Part shown: in pieces, positions 13,622 through 23,309 of the stretch
How positions within the stretch are numbered: position 1 is the stretch's first letter
Layout: each line of letters opens with the position of its first letter
Source: Corynebacterium lactis RW2-5
GTDB lineage: Bacteria; Actinomycetota; Actinomycetes; Mycobacteriales; Mycobacteriaceae
NCBI RefSeq assembly: GCF_001274895.1
Contig: NZ_CP006841.1
Span: 1,054,001 to 1,118,000, forward strand
DNA length: 64,000 bases
Direction of reading: 5' to 3'
Translations under genes and position numbers: made by a program
The notes under the pieces: generated by a model
Told to the model about the DNA's origin: nothing
Database searches by the model: none
The model's input: the letters and a program-made list of their open reading frames with translations, nothing else

Positions 13622-14284
13622 CTAAGAAATGATCGCTCCGACGATGGTGCCGATACGGCCAAGGTGCTCAACCTCGCTGGGCAGGAAATCGGGGCCGCCG
13701 GGGCGGCCGATAATCAGCAGCAGCCCGTCGCCCATCGGGGCGGCTGCGATGGAGGAGTCCATCACCGTCCAGGACTCCGGAAGCCAAGTTTCCTCCTCGG
13801 TGTCTAGGTTTCGCGGCGAGGTGACAGGGGCCTCTGGCAGCGAAGCGCCGTTGTCTTCGGGGGCGGCAACGGAGGAGGCCTTTCGCACCCAGCGGTCACC
13901 GTCGGCGCCAAGGATAATTGCCCAACCCGCAGTCATAGTGCGAGGTAGACCGTCGACGATGTCCTGCAGAGCACGGTCGAGGACCTTTGTGTGCTGGGAA
14001 AAATCGGCCAGCATGGCGATCTGTCCGCGACGGTCGACGGAACCGGAGAAGGGGCGAATCGAATCGACTTCTACGCCGCTGATGGACTGCGCTGCGGAAA
14101 TGAGCGTGTCCGGCAGACTGCCCGAGGGGAGATCCACAACAATATCGTCGACGACAAGGCCATTTTCGCCGTGGTGGACGACGTCAACGCTGCGGATGTC
14201 GCCGCCGACCTCGCCGAGAGCGGCCGCAACATATCCGAGCGAACCAGGAATGTCTGGCAGCTGGACGCGAAGGAGATAGCTCAT
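13622..14284 (-). CDS. ACT-domain amino acid-binding regulatory protein
   Basis: A 220-residue protein beginning with an ACT domain (SYLLRVQLPDIPGSLGYVAA, then VVDDIVVDLPSG). The C-terminal half (WTVMDSSIAAAPMGDGLLLIIGRPGGPDFLPSEVEHLGRI) looks like a GAF-type sensor fold. No catalytic motif is visible. A homolog between ligA and gatC is conserved in corynebacteria, as I recall. It presumably senses an amino acid, but ligand and partner are unknown. The ATG at 14284 is chosen because the ACT domain begins directly there; an ATG 21 bases upstream is in frame. Confidence 0.7.
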   Translation of the reverse strand: MSYLLRVQLPDIPGSLGYVAAALGEVGGDIRSVDVVHHGENGLVVDDIVVDLPSGSLPDTLISAAQSISGVEVDSIRPFSGSVDRRGQIAMLADFSQHTKVLDRALQDIVDGLPRTMTAGWAIILGADGDRWVRKASSVAAPEDNGASLPEAPVTSPRNLDTEEETWLPESWTVMDSSIAAAPMGDGLLLIIGRPGGPDFLPSEVEHLGRIGTIVGAIIS

Positions 14285-14600
14285 GGCGGAGGACGAACCT
14301 TTCAATGTTTTAGGTGCATGGGGTTTGCCATGCTGAACGGTGATTCAGGTTACATGGTTTAAATGTGAATTGGTAGGTGCGGTTGCACCAGTGTGGTCTG
14401 AATTCGCCTGGGCGTGCTATCGGGAATGACAGATTTCGCGGGCCCTTCGGCGGACTCTTGAGCGGACCCTCCATGCGAGCGGGGAAGGGGAGCGACTACT
14501 GTGGGAGGGTAAGTTCGCCGTGGCGCGGTGGTTCGCCTGTCGCGGCAGTACACGACGAAGATATTTTCACCGGTTCGTAGGAAACGAAAGGGGTACTAGC
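14285..14600. promoter_or_regulatory. 316-base divergent intergenic region, ACT gene / gatC
   Basis: No credible gene. It must contain the promoters for the leftward ACT gene and rightward gatCA. AT-rich spots that could be -10 elements are TTTAAATG near 14356-14364 and GATATTTTC near 14559-14567; neither has a convincing -35. Confidence 0.25.
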
Positions 14601-14894
14601 GTGCCAGCTATCTCGCGCGATGAGGTTGCCCACCTAGCACGATTGTCCCGTCTGGCACTGACTGATGCCGAACTCGACGAGTTCGCCGGTCAGATTGACG
14701 GCATTATCAACCACGTCCAGGCAGTGCAGGAAGTGGCGGCAGACGATGTCGAGCCGATGAGCCACCCCTCGTCTCTGGCCGGCGTAATGCGTGAGGATGT
14801 TGTAAACCCGACTCTGACTCCTGAGCAGGCCCTGGACCAGGCTCCTTCGAAGGAACGCCAGCGCTTCGAAGTTCCCCAGATTCTCGGCGAGTAG
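14601..14894 (+). CDS. gatC: Asp-tRNA(Asn)/Glu-tRNA(Gln) amidotransferase subunit C
   Basis: A 97-residue GatC, the small belt subunit that holds GatA and GatB together. Family features: [22 protein letters not shown] at the start, VEPMSHP in the middle and [15 protein letters not shown] at the end. The GTG at 14601 is used because GAAAGGGG lies 7 bases upstream and the family starts there. gatA follows after 14 bases in the same operon; gatB is 8 kb further on the same strand. Confidence 0.93.
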   Translation: MPAISRDEVAHLARLSRLALTDAELDEFAGQIDGIINHVQAVQEVAADDVEPMSHPSSLAGVMREDVVNPTLTPEQALDQAPSKERQRFEVPQILGE

Positions 14895-14908
14895 GAGAAG
14901 GATTAGAG

Positions 14909-16432
14909 ATGACTGCAACCCCTTCGGCTAACCCCAACCTGCATGCCGCTGTCGCCGATGATTCTATCCTCGGCCTGACAGCCTTCGAGCTGGCGCAGAA
15001 GATTCACGCCCGTGAGCTGACCTCCGTAGAGGTCACCCAGGCATTCCTCGACCGCATCGGCGCAGTGGATGAGGGTATCCACGCCTTCCTGCACGTAGGA
15101 GCTGAGGAGGCCCTCGAGGCCGCGCGCAAGGTCGACGAGTCCCTTGATGCTGGCGAGGCCCCGGCGTCCCCTCTGGCCGGCGTACCGCTAGCTCTAAAGG
15201 ATGTCTTCACCACTACCGACGCCCCGACCACCTGTGCGTCGAAGATGCTCGAGGGGTACATGAGCCCCTACGACGCCACGGTGACCGCCAAGCTCCGTGC
15301 AGCCGGTATCCCGATTCTGGGCAAGACCAACATGGACGAGTTCGCTATGGGCTCTTCTACCGAAAACTCTGCTTACGGTCCGACCCATAACCCGTGGGAT
15401 ATCGAGCGTACCGCGGGCGGTTCTGGTGGCGGTTCCTCCGCGGCTCTAGCATCGGGCATGGCCCCGCTGGCCATCGGCACCGATACCGGCGGATCTATCC
15501 GTCAGCCCGCTGCGCTAACCGCTACCGTCGGCGTTAAGCCAACCTATGGCACGGTTTCCCGCTACGGCCTCGTTGCCTGCGCCTCCTCCCTCGATCAGGG
15601 CGGTCCGACCGCTCGCACGGTCCTGGACACCGCGCTGTTGCACGAGGTCATCGCGGGCCACGACCCGAACGACTCCACCTCCACTACACAGCCGATCGCT
15701 GACGTCGTCGCAGCGGCGAAGGAAGGCGCCAGCGGCGACCTGGCGGGTGTGAAGGTTGGTATCGTCAAGCAGTTCGACCGCGCCGAGGGCTACCAGCAGG
15801 GTGTGCTGGACTCCTTCCACGACGCCGTCGACAAGCTGAAGGCCGCCGGAGCGGAGGTCGTCGAGGTGGACTGCCCGAACTTCGACCATGCCCTGAGCGC
15901 CTACTACCTGATCCTCCCGTGTGAGGTCAGCTCGAACCTGGCTCGTTTCGATGGCATGCGCTACGGCCAGCGTGTCGGCGATGACGGAACTCACTCTGCC
16001 GATGAAGTCATGGCAATGACCCGCGCCGCAGGTTTCGGTGACGAGGTCAAGCGCCGCATTATCATCGGCACCTACGCGCTGTCCGTGGGCTACTACGATG
16101 CCTACTACATTCAGGCGCAGCGTGTCCGCACTCTGATTCAGCAGGACTTTGAGCGCGCCTTCGAGCAGGTCGACGTCCTCGTCTCGCCGACTACGCCGAC
16201 CACCGCGTTCAAGCTGGGGGAGAAGGTCGATGACCCGCTGAGCATGTACATGTTCGATCTGTGCACGCTACCGCTGAACCTCGCCGGCATGTGTGGCATG
16301 TCCGTTCCCGCAGGTCTGGCGCAGGATACAGGCCTGCCGGTCGGCCTGCAGATTATGGCTCCGCGCCATGGTGACGATCGCCTCTACAAGGTCGGCGCCG
16401 CCTACGAGAAGCTGCGCGGGCCAATCAGCTAG
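14909..16432 (+). CDS. gatA: Asp-tRNA(Asn)/Glu-tRNA(Gln) amidotransferase subunit A
   Basis: A 507-residue amidase-signature enzyme that releases ammonia from glutamine for transamidation of misacylated tRNA. The Ser-cisSer-Lys site is visible: the lysine in LALKDVF, then the glycine/serine-rich [15 protein letters not shown] and [11 protein letters not shown] with the catalytic serine. AGGAGAAGG precedes the ATG. It is co-transcribed with gatC and followed by a hairpin terminator. Confidence 0.96.
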   Translation: MTATPSANPNLHAAVADDSILGLTAFELAQKIHARELTSVEVTQAFLDRIGAVDEGIHAFLHVGAEEALEAARKVDESLDAGEAPASPLAGVPLALKDVFTTTDAPTTCASKMLEGYMSPYDATVTAKLRAAGIPILGKTNMDEFAMGSSTENSAYGPTHNPWDIERTAGGSGGGSSAALASGMAPLAIGTDTGGSIRQPAALTATVGVKPTYGTVSRYGLVACASSLDQGGPTARTVLDTALLHEVIAGHDPNDSTSTTQPIADVVAAAKEGASGDLAGVKVGIVKQFDRAEGYQQGVLDSFHDAVDKLKAAGAEVVEVDCPNFDHALSAYYLILPCEVSSNLARFDGMRYGQRVGDDGTHSADEVMAMTRAAGFGDEVKRRIIIGTYALSVGYYDAYYIQAQRVRTLIQQDFERAFEQVDVLVSPTTPTTAFKLGEKVDDPLSMYMFDLCTLPLNLAGMCGMSVPAGLAQDTGLPVGLQIMAPRHGDDRLYKVGAAYEKLRGPIS

Positions 16433-16460
16433 CGCTCGACGCCAAAGCCCATAACTAAAC

Positions 16461-16510
16461 ACGTGAGAAGCCGTCCCAAATCCGTTGTGGAAAAGGGGCG
16501 GCTTCACGCA
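16461..16510 (+). terminator. Hairpin terminator after gatA
   Basis: GTGAGAAGCCGTCCC pairs with GGGGCGGCTTCAC around a loop containing TTGTGG. There is no clean T-run after the stem, so it may act as an attenuating or Rho-assisted terminator ahead of the ABC transporter operon. Confidence 0.5.
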
Positions 16511-16540
16511 TGTTAATGAAGTTTGAGTGTTCAAGCAGGA

Positions 16541-17653
16541 ATGCAACCAACCTGGGTAAGGAAACTAACCTTGTCTCACGCTAAGGTCTCCCGCCAGCCC
16601 GCGGGGAGAAAAGCGATAGCGGCCCCGCTGCTCTATGCCACCTTGACAGTGGTGGCAATCGCCGTGAGTATCTCAGCCGCGATGGTATTCGGATCAGCTG
16701 ACATAACGTGGAACGCGACAATGTCGGTAATCGGCCACCATCTCTTCGGAACTGAACTGCCCAGTGAAGTGGCAAAGAGCTCGGACACGATCATCTGGCA
16801 GCTGCGGGCGCCCAGGGGAGTGCTGGCAGCCATAGTCGGTGCGGGATTGGCTGTCTCGGGTGTGGCCATGCAGACACTTGTGCGAAATCCGCTGGCGGAT
16901 CCGTACTTGCTGGGAATCTCGGCAGGAGCAGGAGTCGGGGCCACTGCAGTGATTTTGTTTGGTGTTTTCTCCGATGCCCCCATCGGCGCCCTGACTTTTG
17001 GCGCGCTGCTCGGTGCTGTGGCGGCCACCATCGCAGTCGGAGCTATTGCGCGCGCGGGCGGCGGGCTGACCCCGCTGCGCCTAGTCCTTTCCGGCGTCGT
17101 TTTATCGGCGGCTTTTTCCGCGCTCAGTAGCTTCATGGTGTTTGCGGGGCCTGACCCGCGGGCGGCCCAATCAGTGATGTTTTGGATGCTCGGATCGGTG
17201 GCCGGCGCAACCTGGTCGAAAACGGCCATCCCCTTGGCAGTTCTACTGATGACGTTGGCTTTTTTCCTGCTTAAGGCCCGTCATCTGGATGCTCTTGCCA
17301 CGGGTGACTCCACCGCTGCGGCGGTCGGCATTAACGTCTCCGCCCTGCGCAGCCAAGTATTCGTGGCGCAGGCCGTGCTGGTGGGCACACTCGTCGCGGT
17401 TTCGGGAGGTATCGGCTTCGTGGGCCTGGTCATCCCGCACCTGACCCGCATGCTCATCGGGGCGGCTCATCGGGTTGTTCTTCCGCTCGCTGCGCTGTTC
17501 GGTGGCCTGTTCCTGGTGTGGGTGGACATCGTCGCGCGAGTCATCGGCGGAAGCCAAGAGATGCCGCTGGGCGTCGTCACTGGCCTCATCGGAGCCCCGT
17601 TGTTCCTCTACCTGATGACCCGCGGCAACTACACCTACGGAGGTTCCGAATGA
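16541..17653 (+). CDS. FecCD-family iron/siderophore or heme ABC permease
   Basis: An integral membrane permease, about 370 residues and roughly ten membrane segments. Family marks: LRAPRGVLAAIVGAGLAVSG, MQTLVRNPLADPYLLGISAGA, SGGIGFVGLVIPHLTRM and a C-terminal GGSQEMPLGVVTGLIGAPLF. It forms the channel of a BtuCD-type importer with the next two genes. The start is uncertain: ATG 16541 has AGGA directly against it, TTG 16523 has little in front, and TTG 16571 has AAGGA eight bases upstream. The substrate is probably a ferric siderophore or heme. Confidence 0.85.
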   Translation: MQPTWVRKLTLSHAKVSRQPAGRKAIAAPLLYATLTVVAIAVSISAAMVFGSADITWNATMSVIGHHLFGTELPSEVAKSSDTIIWQLRAPRGVLAAIVGAGLAVSGVAMQTLVRNPLADPYLLGISAGAGVGATAVILFGVFSDAPIGALTFGALLGAVAATIAVGAIARAGGGLTPLRLVLSGVVLSAAFSALSSFMVFAGPDPRAAQSVMFWMLGSVAGATWSKTAIPLAVLLMTLAFFLLKARHLDALATGDSTAAAVGINVSALRSQVFVAQAVLVGTLVAVSGGIGFVGLVIPHLTRMLIGAAHRVVLPLAALFGGLFLVWVDIVARVIGGSQEMPLGVVTGLIGAPLFLYLMTRGNYTYGGSE

Positions 17654-18432
17654 CCCTCCCCGTACTATCCGCCGCGAGCCTCCGCTGCGATATTGCAGGA
17701 CGGACAATCGTGGACGACATCAACTTGAAGTTCGGCTCCGAGCCGATGACCGCCATCGTCGGCGTTAACGGCGCAGGTAAATCGACGTTGCTGCGAGCCC
17801 TGGCCGGAATCGATCGGCCGGCCGCCGGCGAGGTGCGCCTCGACGGGGTGTCTCTGGCTTCGATACCGCCGCGGCAGCGCGCGCGAGATATGGCTTTCGT
17901 CGCGCAGAATGAGGTTCCCCCGCAGGAGATGCGCGTGTCCGATTTCGTCTCGCTGGGGCGGCTGCCATACCAGAGACTGTTTTCGGGCAACTCCGCGGAG
18001 GACAACGACCACGTCGAACGTGCTCTGGAGCTGGTCGGCCTGATCGATGTCGCAGATCGCTCGTGCGGGGCTCTCTCCGGTGGCCAGCGCCGACGGGTCT
18101 GTATCGCCCGCGCCATCGCGCAAGACTCGCCGATTCTGCTTCTGGACGAGCCGACGAACCACCTTGACGTCCGCCATCAGCAGTCGGTTCTGAGGCTGGC
18201 CAAGGACTCCGGGGCGCAGGTTATCGCCGCGATTCATGACCTGGATCTGGTGATGAACCACTTCGACCGAGTCATCGTTATCGACGGCGGGGCAGTTGCG
18301 GCTGATGGTGTCCCGTCCGAGGTGCTCACCCAGGAACTGGTTGCCGGGGTCTTCCACGTCGACTCCTGTCAGTTCTGCTCGCCATACGGCCGCACTCACT
18401 TGGCCATTGAGCGTGAGCTCCATGCCGAATAA
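17650..18432 (+). CDS. Iron-type ABC transporter ATP-binding protein
   Basis: A 260-residue ABC ATPase of the FecE/HmuV type. Walker A is GVNGAGKST near residue 38, the Q-loop lies in VAQNEVPPQ, the signature is LSGGQRRRV, and Walker B is ILLLDEPTNHLD followed by the H-loop AAIHDLDL. The ATG overlaps the permease stop (ATGA), so translation is coupled. It powers import by the permease of the gene before and the lipoprotein of the gene after. Confidence 0.9.
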   Translation: MTLPVLSAASLRCDIAGRTIVDDINLKFGSEPMTAIVGVNGAGKSTLLRALAGIDRPAAGEVRLDGVSLASIPPRQRARDMAFVAQNEVPPQEMRVSDFVSLGRLPYQRLFSGNSAEDNDHVERALELVGLIDVADRSCGALSGGQRRRVCIARAIAQDSPILLLDEPTNHLDVRHQQSVLRLAKDSGAQVIAAIHDLDLVMNHFDRVIVIDGGAVAADGVPSEVLTQELVAGVFHVDSCQFCSPYGRTHLAIERELHAE

Positions 18433-18482
18433 CACTTGACCATTCCCAATCCATATCGCCTGAGAAAGGAAGCCAACCAGCA

Positions 18483-19631
18483 ATGATCCCACTCAACTCC
18501 CATCCCCGCCCCTTCGCTTTCCGACGCAATCGGCGTGCCCTCCGCGGGGCCGCCGCGACAGCAGCGGTGGCGGCTGTCGCCTTCGGCGCAGTTGCCTGTT
18601 CTGATGACGCCGCGAAGACCGATGCGTCGGGAAGCGTGACCCTGACTAACTGCGGCGAGGAGGTGACCTACCCGGCTACGGCGAAGAAACTGATGATTAA
18701 CGACGGCAATATCATTTCGCTGGCGCTGGCAGTGGGCGCGGAAAACGAGATTGCCGCGGTGTCCTCTGTCAACCGCGATATCCCGATTCTGACGGCCGCC
18801 TATGGTGATGCCATCAAGAGCAAAGAGCAGGTATCGGCTGAATACCCGAACCTGGAGGAGGTCTTGGCAGCGGAGCCTGACGTGTTTATCGGTGGCTGGG
18901 GCTACGGCTTCGGCGAGGACAAGGGCCTGACCCCGGAGTCTCTGAAGGAGCACAACATCGGCTCGTACATTCTGACGGAGTCCTGCCGGCAGGCCGACAC
19001 CGAGGGGGCAGCGCAAGACGGCAGCGGTGACCCGGGCCACAAGCGCGGTGTTGTTGACCCGTGGGAGGCTATCCGCATCGACCTGCGCAACGTCGCTAAG
19101 CTGACCGGCCACGAGGACAACGCAGACAAGGTCATCTCCGACATCGACGCACGTCTGAAGAAACTGGATGCCGCACCGAAGGCGGAGAAGAAGCCGGTGG
19201 GCTTCGTATTCGACTCTGCGGGCGACGCTCCGTTCACCTCGGGTGCGTTCGGCGCGCCGCAGGGAATCCTGGACAAGGCTGGAGCGACCAACGGAACAGA
19301 GTCAATCAAGGACACCTGGACTACGACGACCTGGGAGCACATCGCCGAGATGCAGCCCGATTTCATCACCCTGGTCGAGTACCCGGGCCAGTCCTTCGAG
19401 GAAAAGATCAAGGCCCTGCGCACCAACCCGGCGACGAAGGACCTGCCGGCGGTCAAGGAGAATCGCTTCGTCAACCTGCCGTACGCGATGTGGACGGAGT
19501 CTCCGCTTAACGTCGATGCCGCAGAGCACGTGCGCAAGGCGTTGGAGCGCTTCGGACTGGTTCCTAATTCCGAAGTCTCCACTCAGCTGGATTTTCCGAA
19601 GGACCTGCCGGGAGTCGAGTACTTCCAGTAG
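18483..19631 (+). CDS. Iron-type ABC transporter substrate-binding lipoprotein
   Basis: A 382-residue lipoprotein. A basic N-terminus and hydrophobic stretch lead to a lipobox-like GAVACS (Cys about residue 40). The mature part has the FepB/PeriBP fold: NLEEVLAAEPDVFIGGW, then WEHIAEMQPDFITLVEYPG and AVKENRFVNLPYAMW near the end. It captures the substrate outside the membrane for the permease. AAAGGAAG lies upstream. The conserved tail LNVDAAEHVRKALERFGL is typical of iron-compound binding proteins. The exact ligand cannot be read from the sequence. Confidence 0.86.
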   Translation: MIPLNSHPRPFAFRRNRRALRGAAATAAVAAVAFGAVACSDDAAKTDASGSVTLTNCGEEVTYPATAKKLMINDGNIISLALAVGAENEIAAVSSVNRDIPILTAAYGDAIKSKEQVSAEYPNLEEVLAAEPDVFIGGWGYGFGEDKGLTPESLKEHNIGSYILTESCRQADTEGAAQDGSGDPGHKRGVVDPWEAIRIDLRNVAKLTGHEDNADKVISDIDARLKKLDAAPKAEKKPVGFVFDSAGDAPFTSGAFGAPQGILDKAGATNGTESIKDTWTTTTWEHIAEMQPDFITLVEYPGQSFEEKIKALRTNPATKDLPAVKENRFVNLPYAMWTESPLNVDAAEHVRKALERFGLVPNSEVSTQLDFPKDLPGVEYFQ

Positions 19632-19676
19632 CCTCCATCGATCCTTTGACCGCGCCAGGCAACATTGCAGTGCGCG

Positions 19677-19699
19677 CCACACGGCCTCGACCGGTGTGG
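19677..19699 (+). terminator. Weak hairpin after the ABC operon
   Basis: CCACACGG pairs with CCGGTGTGG around a short CTCGA-type loop. Only a modest pyrimidine stretch (TCTAACTTTTA) follows about 5 bases later. It is a possible end of the iron transporter operon before pfkA. Confidence 0.35.
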
Positions 19700-19783
19700 T
19701 GTGTCTAACTTTTACGGGCTGTGACGTGGGCTAACGGCAGGCACGTCAAGCATAGAAAACTATCGAGTACTAAGGTGGGCATC

Positions 19784-20815
19784 ATGCGAATTGCGACCCT
19801 AACTTCCGGTGGCGACTGCCCCGGCCTCAACGCCGTTATCCGTGCCATTGTCCGTACCAGCTCCAGCGAGTACGGCTCCACCGTCGTCGGATTCGAGGAC
19901 GGCTGGATTGGTCTCATGGAGGACCGCAGGGTTCAGCTCTACGACGACGAAAGCATTGACCGCATGCTTCTGCGCGGTGGCACCATGCTCGGTACCGGCC
20001 GAGTGCACCCGGATATCCTCATGTCGAACCTTGACCGCATCAAGGAAAACCTTGACGACGCCGGTATTGATGCCCTCATCCCCATTGGCGGCGAGGGCAC
20101 TCTGAAGGCGGGCAAGTGGTTGTCCGATAATGGCATCCCGGTTGTCGGTGTGCCGAAGACCATTGACAATGACGTCAACGGAACCGACTACACTTTCGGC
20201 TTCGACACCGCAGTTGCCGTGGCAACCGACGCCGTCGACCGCCTGCACACCACCGCGGAATCCCACCAGCGCGTCATGATTGTGGAGGTCATGGGCCGCC
20301 ACGTCGGTTGGATCGCGCTGCACGCCGGCATGGCCGGTGGCGCCCACTACATTGTGATTCCGGAAAAGCCCTTCGACATCAACGAGATTGTTAAGTCGAT
20401 GGAGCGCCGCTTCCAGATGGGCGAGAAGTACGGCATCATCGTCGTCGCCGAGGGCGCGGCCCCGAAGCCCGGCACTATGGAGTACGAAGAGGGCGGTGTC
20501 GACCAGTTCGGCCACCAGACCTTCAACGGTATCGGCCAGGTTATCGGGCAGGAGATCAAGAGCCGCACCGGCTACGACGTGCGCACTACGGTGCTCGGCC
20601 ACATTCAGCGTGGCGGCACCCCGACTGCATACGACCGCGTTTTGGCGACCCGCTACGGTATCCACGCCGCCCGCGCAGTCCATGAGGGCGATTACGGCAA
20701 GATCGTTGCCCTCAACGGTGAGAATATCGATCGCATCGATATTGATGACGCCGTAGCCGAGCTGAAGGTCGTGCCGGAGGGGCGGTACAGGGCCGCTGCG
20801 GCGCTGTTCGGATAA
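19784..20815 (+). CDS. pfkA: 6-phosphofructokinase
   Basis: A 343-residue phosphofructokinase of the actinobacterial ATP-type group; it phosphorylates fructose 6-phosphate in glycolysis. The opening [20 protein letters not shown], the IGGEGTL loop, [12 protein letters not shown] with the catalytic aspartates, [10 protein letters not shown] and [11 protein letters not shown] are all present. The glycine in GGEGTL and the acidic site should be checked to confirm ATP rather than pyrophosphate as donor. The ATG at 19784 follows TAAGGTGGG. It is a single gene bounded by hairpins. Confidence 0.94.
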   Translation: MRIATLTSGGDCPGLNAVIRAIVRTSSSEYGSTVVGFEDGWIGLMEDRRVQLYDDESIDRMLLRGGTMLGTGRVHPDILMSNLDRIKENLDDAGIDALIPIGGEGTLKAGKWLSDNGIPVVGVPKTIDNDVNGTDYTFGFDTAVAVATDAVDRLHTTAESHQRVMIVEVMGRHVGWIALHAGMAGGAHYIVIPEKPFDINEIVKSMERRFQMGEKYGIIVVAEGAAPKPGTMEYEEGGVDQFGHQTFNGIGQVIGQEIKSRTGYDVRTTVLGHIQRGGTPTAYDRVLATRYGIHAARAVHEGDYGKIVALNGENIDRIDIDDAVAELKVVPEGRYRAAAALFG

Positions 20816-20844
20816 GGCCCACATTTAAAACATCACAAATCGGC

Positions 20845-20884
20845 CCGGGTCGGAGATTTCGGTTTCCGGCTCGGGCATTTTCTT
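20845..20884 (+). terminator. Intrinsic terminator after pfkA
   Basis: GCCCGGGTCGG pairs with CCGGCTCGGGC around GAGATTTCGGTTT-type loop sequence, followed by ATTTTCTT. Confidence 0.65.
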
Positions 20885-20910
20885 GTTATAGATGTTGATA
20901 TAGGTACATT
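20883..20910 (+). promoter_or_regulatory. Possible promoter of the YkvI-type gene
   Basis: TTGTTA (20883-20888) and TACATT (20905-20910) are separated by 16 bases, giving a reasonable housekeeping promoter with a start site about 25 bases before the ribosome site AAGGA. Confidence 0.35.
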
Positions 20911-20942
20911 TTTCCCACTAACTCAATAAGGATTTCTATCTC

Positions 20943-22403
20943 ATGTGGAAAAGAGCCACAGCAATTGCGATGGCCTTCGTCGGCCTGACAGTCGGCGCGG
21001 GCTTCGCATCGGGCCAGGAAATGATGCAGTATTTCGTGGCCTTCGGCATCAACGGCCTATGGGGCGTCATCCTCGCCTCGGTAGTGATGGCGATCAGCGG
21101 CCTGGCGGTGCTTTCTCTCGGCAGCTACTTCCAGGCTGACGAGCACTCGGCCGTCTTCGACGAAATCACCCAGACGTGGATCTCGAAGATTCTCGATATC
21201 TCGGTGATGATCACCCTGTTCTGCACCGGCTTCGTCATGTTTGCCGGTGCTGGCGCGAACCTGGAGCAGCAGTTCGGCATCCCACTGTGGATCGGTGCGA
21301 CCCTCATGGTCGCCCTGACCCTGGGTATTGGCATGCTGGATGCGGACAAGGTCAGCCGAGTAATCGGCATGATTACGCCCTTTATCATCGTCTTCCTTCT
21401 GGGGGCTGGCCTATACACTCTGTTCACGGTCGACACCACCCTGACGGAGGCTGCGCAGTACACCACCGAGTTGAAGACGACGCTGCCGCACTGGTCCATC
21501 TCCGCTTTGAACTACGTCGGCTTCTGCGTCATGGTGGCGGTGTCCATGTCCATCGTCATCGGCGGTAGCTACCTCAACCCGCGTGAGGCCGGCATTGGCG
21601 GCCTGATGGGCGGTTCTATCTACGCAGGTCTTCTGACTCTGGTGACCTTCTCGCTGTTCTACTCGGTGAAGGACGTCGGGCACGAGGACATGCCGACTCT
21701 GGCGATTGTGGACTCGATTCACCCGGCCTTGGGCACCGTGATGGCAATCATCATCTACGGAATGATTTTCAACACTGCCATCGGCATGTTCTACGCGCTG
21801 GGCCGCCGCGTGACCCGCAATACGCCGCAGCGTTTCCGCGCCTTTTACATCGCCTCCGTGTTGGTTGGCTTCGCCCTTAGCTTTTTCGGCTTCAAGACGC
21901 TGGTCGGCTACATCTACCCGACGCTGGGCTACATCGGTATCGCGCTGATTATCGTTTTGTGCATCGCCTACGTGATGGGGCGCAACAAGATGGTGGAGGA
22001 GTCCGCCCGCCGTGGCCGCATCCGCAAGCTGGCCCGTCGCAAGCTGCACCCGGGCAAGAAGTTCACGACTGCAGACCAGAAGAAGCTCGACCGGGCGGTC
22101 GCTGCCTCTAACGTCTCCAACGTGGACCTGCAGGAGACCGTCCGCGACGACATCGTCGAGGAGCTCGTCAACAACGACGACATCGACTTCACCGAGGAGG
22201 ACGCCGAGCGCATCGTGGAAAAGGACAACGAGCGCTTGGAGCGTCTCGGTGAGATTGAGGAAGCTCACGAGGAAGATGACCCGCGTGAGACCGCCGTCAA
22301 TTCCTTCCCCGGCGAGACAATCTCTACCACCCCGAAGAAAATTGCGGGTACAACTAAGGACGCCATCAAGAAGGTCGTCCACCCACGCCAGAAGAAGGGC
22401 TAA
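20943..22403 (+). CDS. YkvI-family membrane transporter-like protein
   Basis: A 486-residue protein with about ten membrane segments in the first 350 residues and a long charged cytosolic tail. It resembles the YkvI family of the APC/LeuT superfamily: MWKRATAIAMAFVGLTVGAGFASGQE opens with the small-residue motif of an unwound helix 1. Substrate is unknown. The tail (from about residue 350) is rich in Arg/Lys then Glu/Asp, with LDRAVAASNVSNVDLQETVRDD, and could be regulatory. The gene stands between pfkA and a convergent methyltransferase gene. Confidence 0.7.
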   Translation: MWKRATAIAMAFVGLTVGAGFASGQEMMQYFVAFGINGLWGVILASVVMAISGLAVLSLGSYFQADEHSAVFDEITQTWISKILDISVMITLFCTGFVMFAGAGANLEQQFGIPLWIGATLMVALTLGIGMLDADKVSRVIGMITPFIIVFLLGAGLYTLFTVDTTLTEAAQYTTELKTTLPHWSISALNYVGFCVMVAVSMSIVIGGSYLNPREAGIGGLMGGSIYAGLLTLVTFSLFYSVKDVGHEDMPTLAIVDSIHPALGTVMAIIIYGMIFNTAIGMFYALGRRVTRNTPQRFRAFYIASVLVGFALSFFGFKTLVGYIYPTLGYIGIALIIVLCIAYVMGRNKMVEESARRGRIRKLARRKLHPGKKFTTADQKKLDRAVAASNVSNVDLQETVRDDIVEELVNNDDIDFTEEDAERIVEKDNERLERLGEIEEAHEEDDPRETAVNSFPGETISTTPKKIAGTTKDAIKKVVHPRQKKG

Positions 22404-22413
22404 TCGGCAGTTC

Positions 22414-23256
22414 TCATTCCGCAGTCCTGTAGTAGAAGGCATCGCACCGATAGGGAAGTGCGATGCCTTCGTCGTATCCGAAACCGAGGTGCTCGCCCAG
22501 GTACCAGCGCAGGTTGTCCTCCACCTTTGCGCGCGTGGCCTCCTTCGAGCGCAACCAGTAGGAGCGGGTGCGCGCCAGCAGTACGATGTCCTCTAGCCGA
22601 AGCGTCTGCTCCCAGCCCATCCGCACCTCGGAGGCCAGCTCCATTTGCTTGCCGACGGTCGGGTAGAAACCGGGCCGGAGAATATCGCCGGCGTGCATGA
22701 TGCGTGACAGCCGGTGGACCCAGGGGATGGAAACGTCGAGGGTGTTCCAGACCAGCACGGCCACTCCGCCGGGGGCCAGGACGCGGGATAGCTCGGCCGT
22801 CGCCGCGTCCGTATCTACCCAGTGCCAGGTCTGCGCGCAGGCGGCGACGTCGACGCTGTGGCTTTCCAGTCCGGTCGACTCCGCGGTACCGCCTAAGACG
22901 CAGGCCTCGGGACAGGTGATTTTTAGGGCCGCCCGCATGGCTGCGGAGGGCTCCACGGCCAGAACCTCCGCGTTGGGGTAGGCGTCGGCAAGCGAGGAGG
23001 TGAGTTTGCCGGTGCCCGCGCCGATATCGCATACGGTGTGGACTGAGGAGGCGTGAGCTAGCTGGGTCAGGGCGGCGATGACCTCGGCGGGGTAGCCGGG
23101 CCGGACGCGGTGGTAGCCGGAGGCACCATCGGCGCTCGAGCCCAGGTCGTCATCGAAGGTCGCGCCGGCGCGGAAGCGGTCGGAGGCGTCGCGAAAGAGC
23201 GGCTTATCGCGGCCAGATGTCGGCGGGATGGGCGGGTGTTCGTTTCTTCCGGGCAC
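22414..23256 (-). CDS. Class I SAM-dependent methyltransferase
   Basis: A 280-residue small-molecule type methyltransferase (methyltransferase-11-like). Motif I VCDIGAGTGKLTSSLA is at about residue 80, followed by VEPSAAMRAAL, then VDVAACAQTWHWVD and LAPGGVAVLVWN as post-motifs. The AQTWHWVD box is typical of a subgroup near ubiquinone/sterol-type methyltransferases. The substrate is not known. The gene is convergent with the YkvI gene, 10 bases between the stops, and divergent from gatB. Confidence 0.82.
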   Translation of the reverse strand: MPGRNEHPPIPPTSGRDKPLFRDASDRFRAGATFDDDLGSSADGASGYHRVRPGYPAEVIAALTQLAHASSVHTVCDIGAGTGKLTSSLADAYPNAEVLAVEPSAAMRAALKITCPEACVLGGTAESTGLESHSVDVAACAQTWHWVDTDAATAELSRVLAPGGVAVLVWNTLDVSIPWVHRLSRIMHAGDILRPGFYPTVGKQMELASEVRMGWEQTLRLEDIVLLARTRSYWLRSKEATRAKVEDNLRWYLGEHLGFGYDEGIALPYRCDAFYYRTAE

Positions 23257-23309
23257 GAGTTATACCCTAGGGCACGCGCGAGGGGCGGACGCTAGTAGAC
23301 TAGCCAAAC

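Noticed and set aside
16555..16575. DtxR-like site AAGGAAACTAACCTTG
   Set aside because: Only the right half resembles the consensus and the spacing between halves is two bases short.
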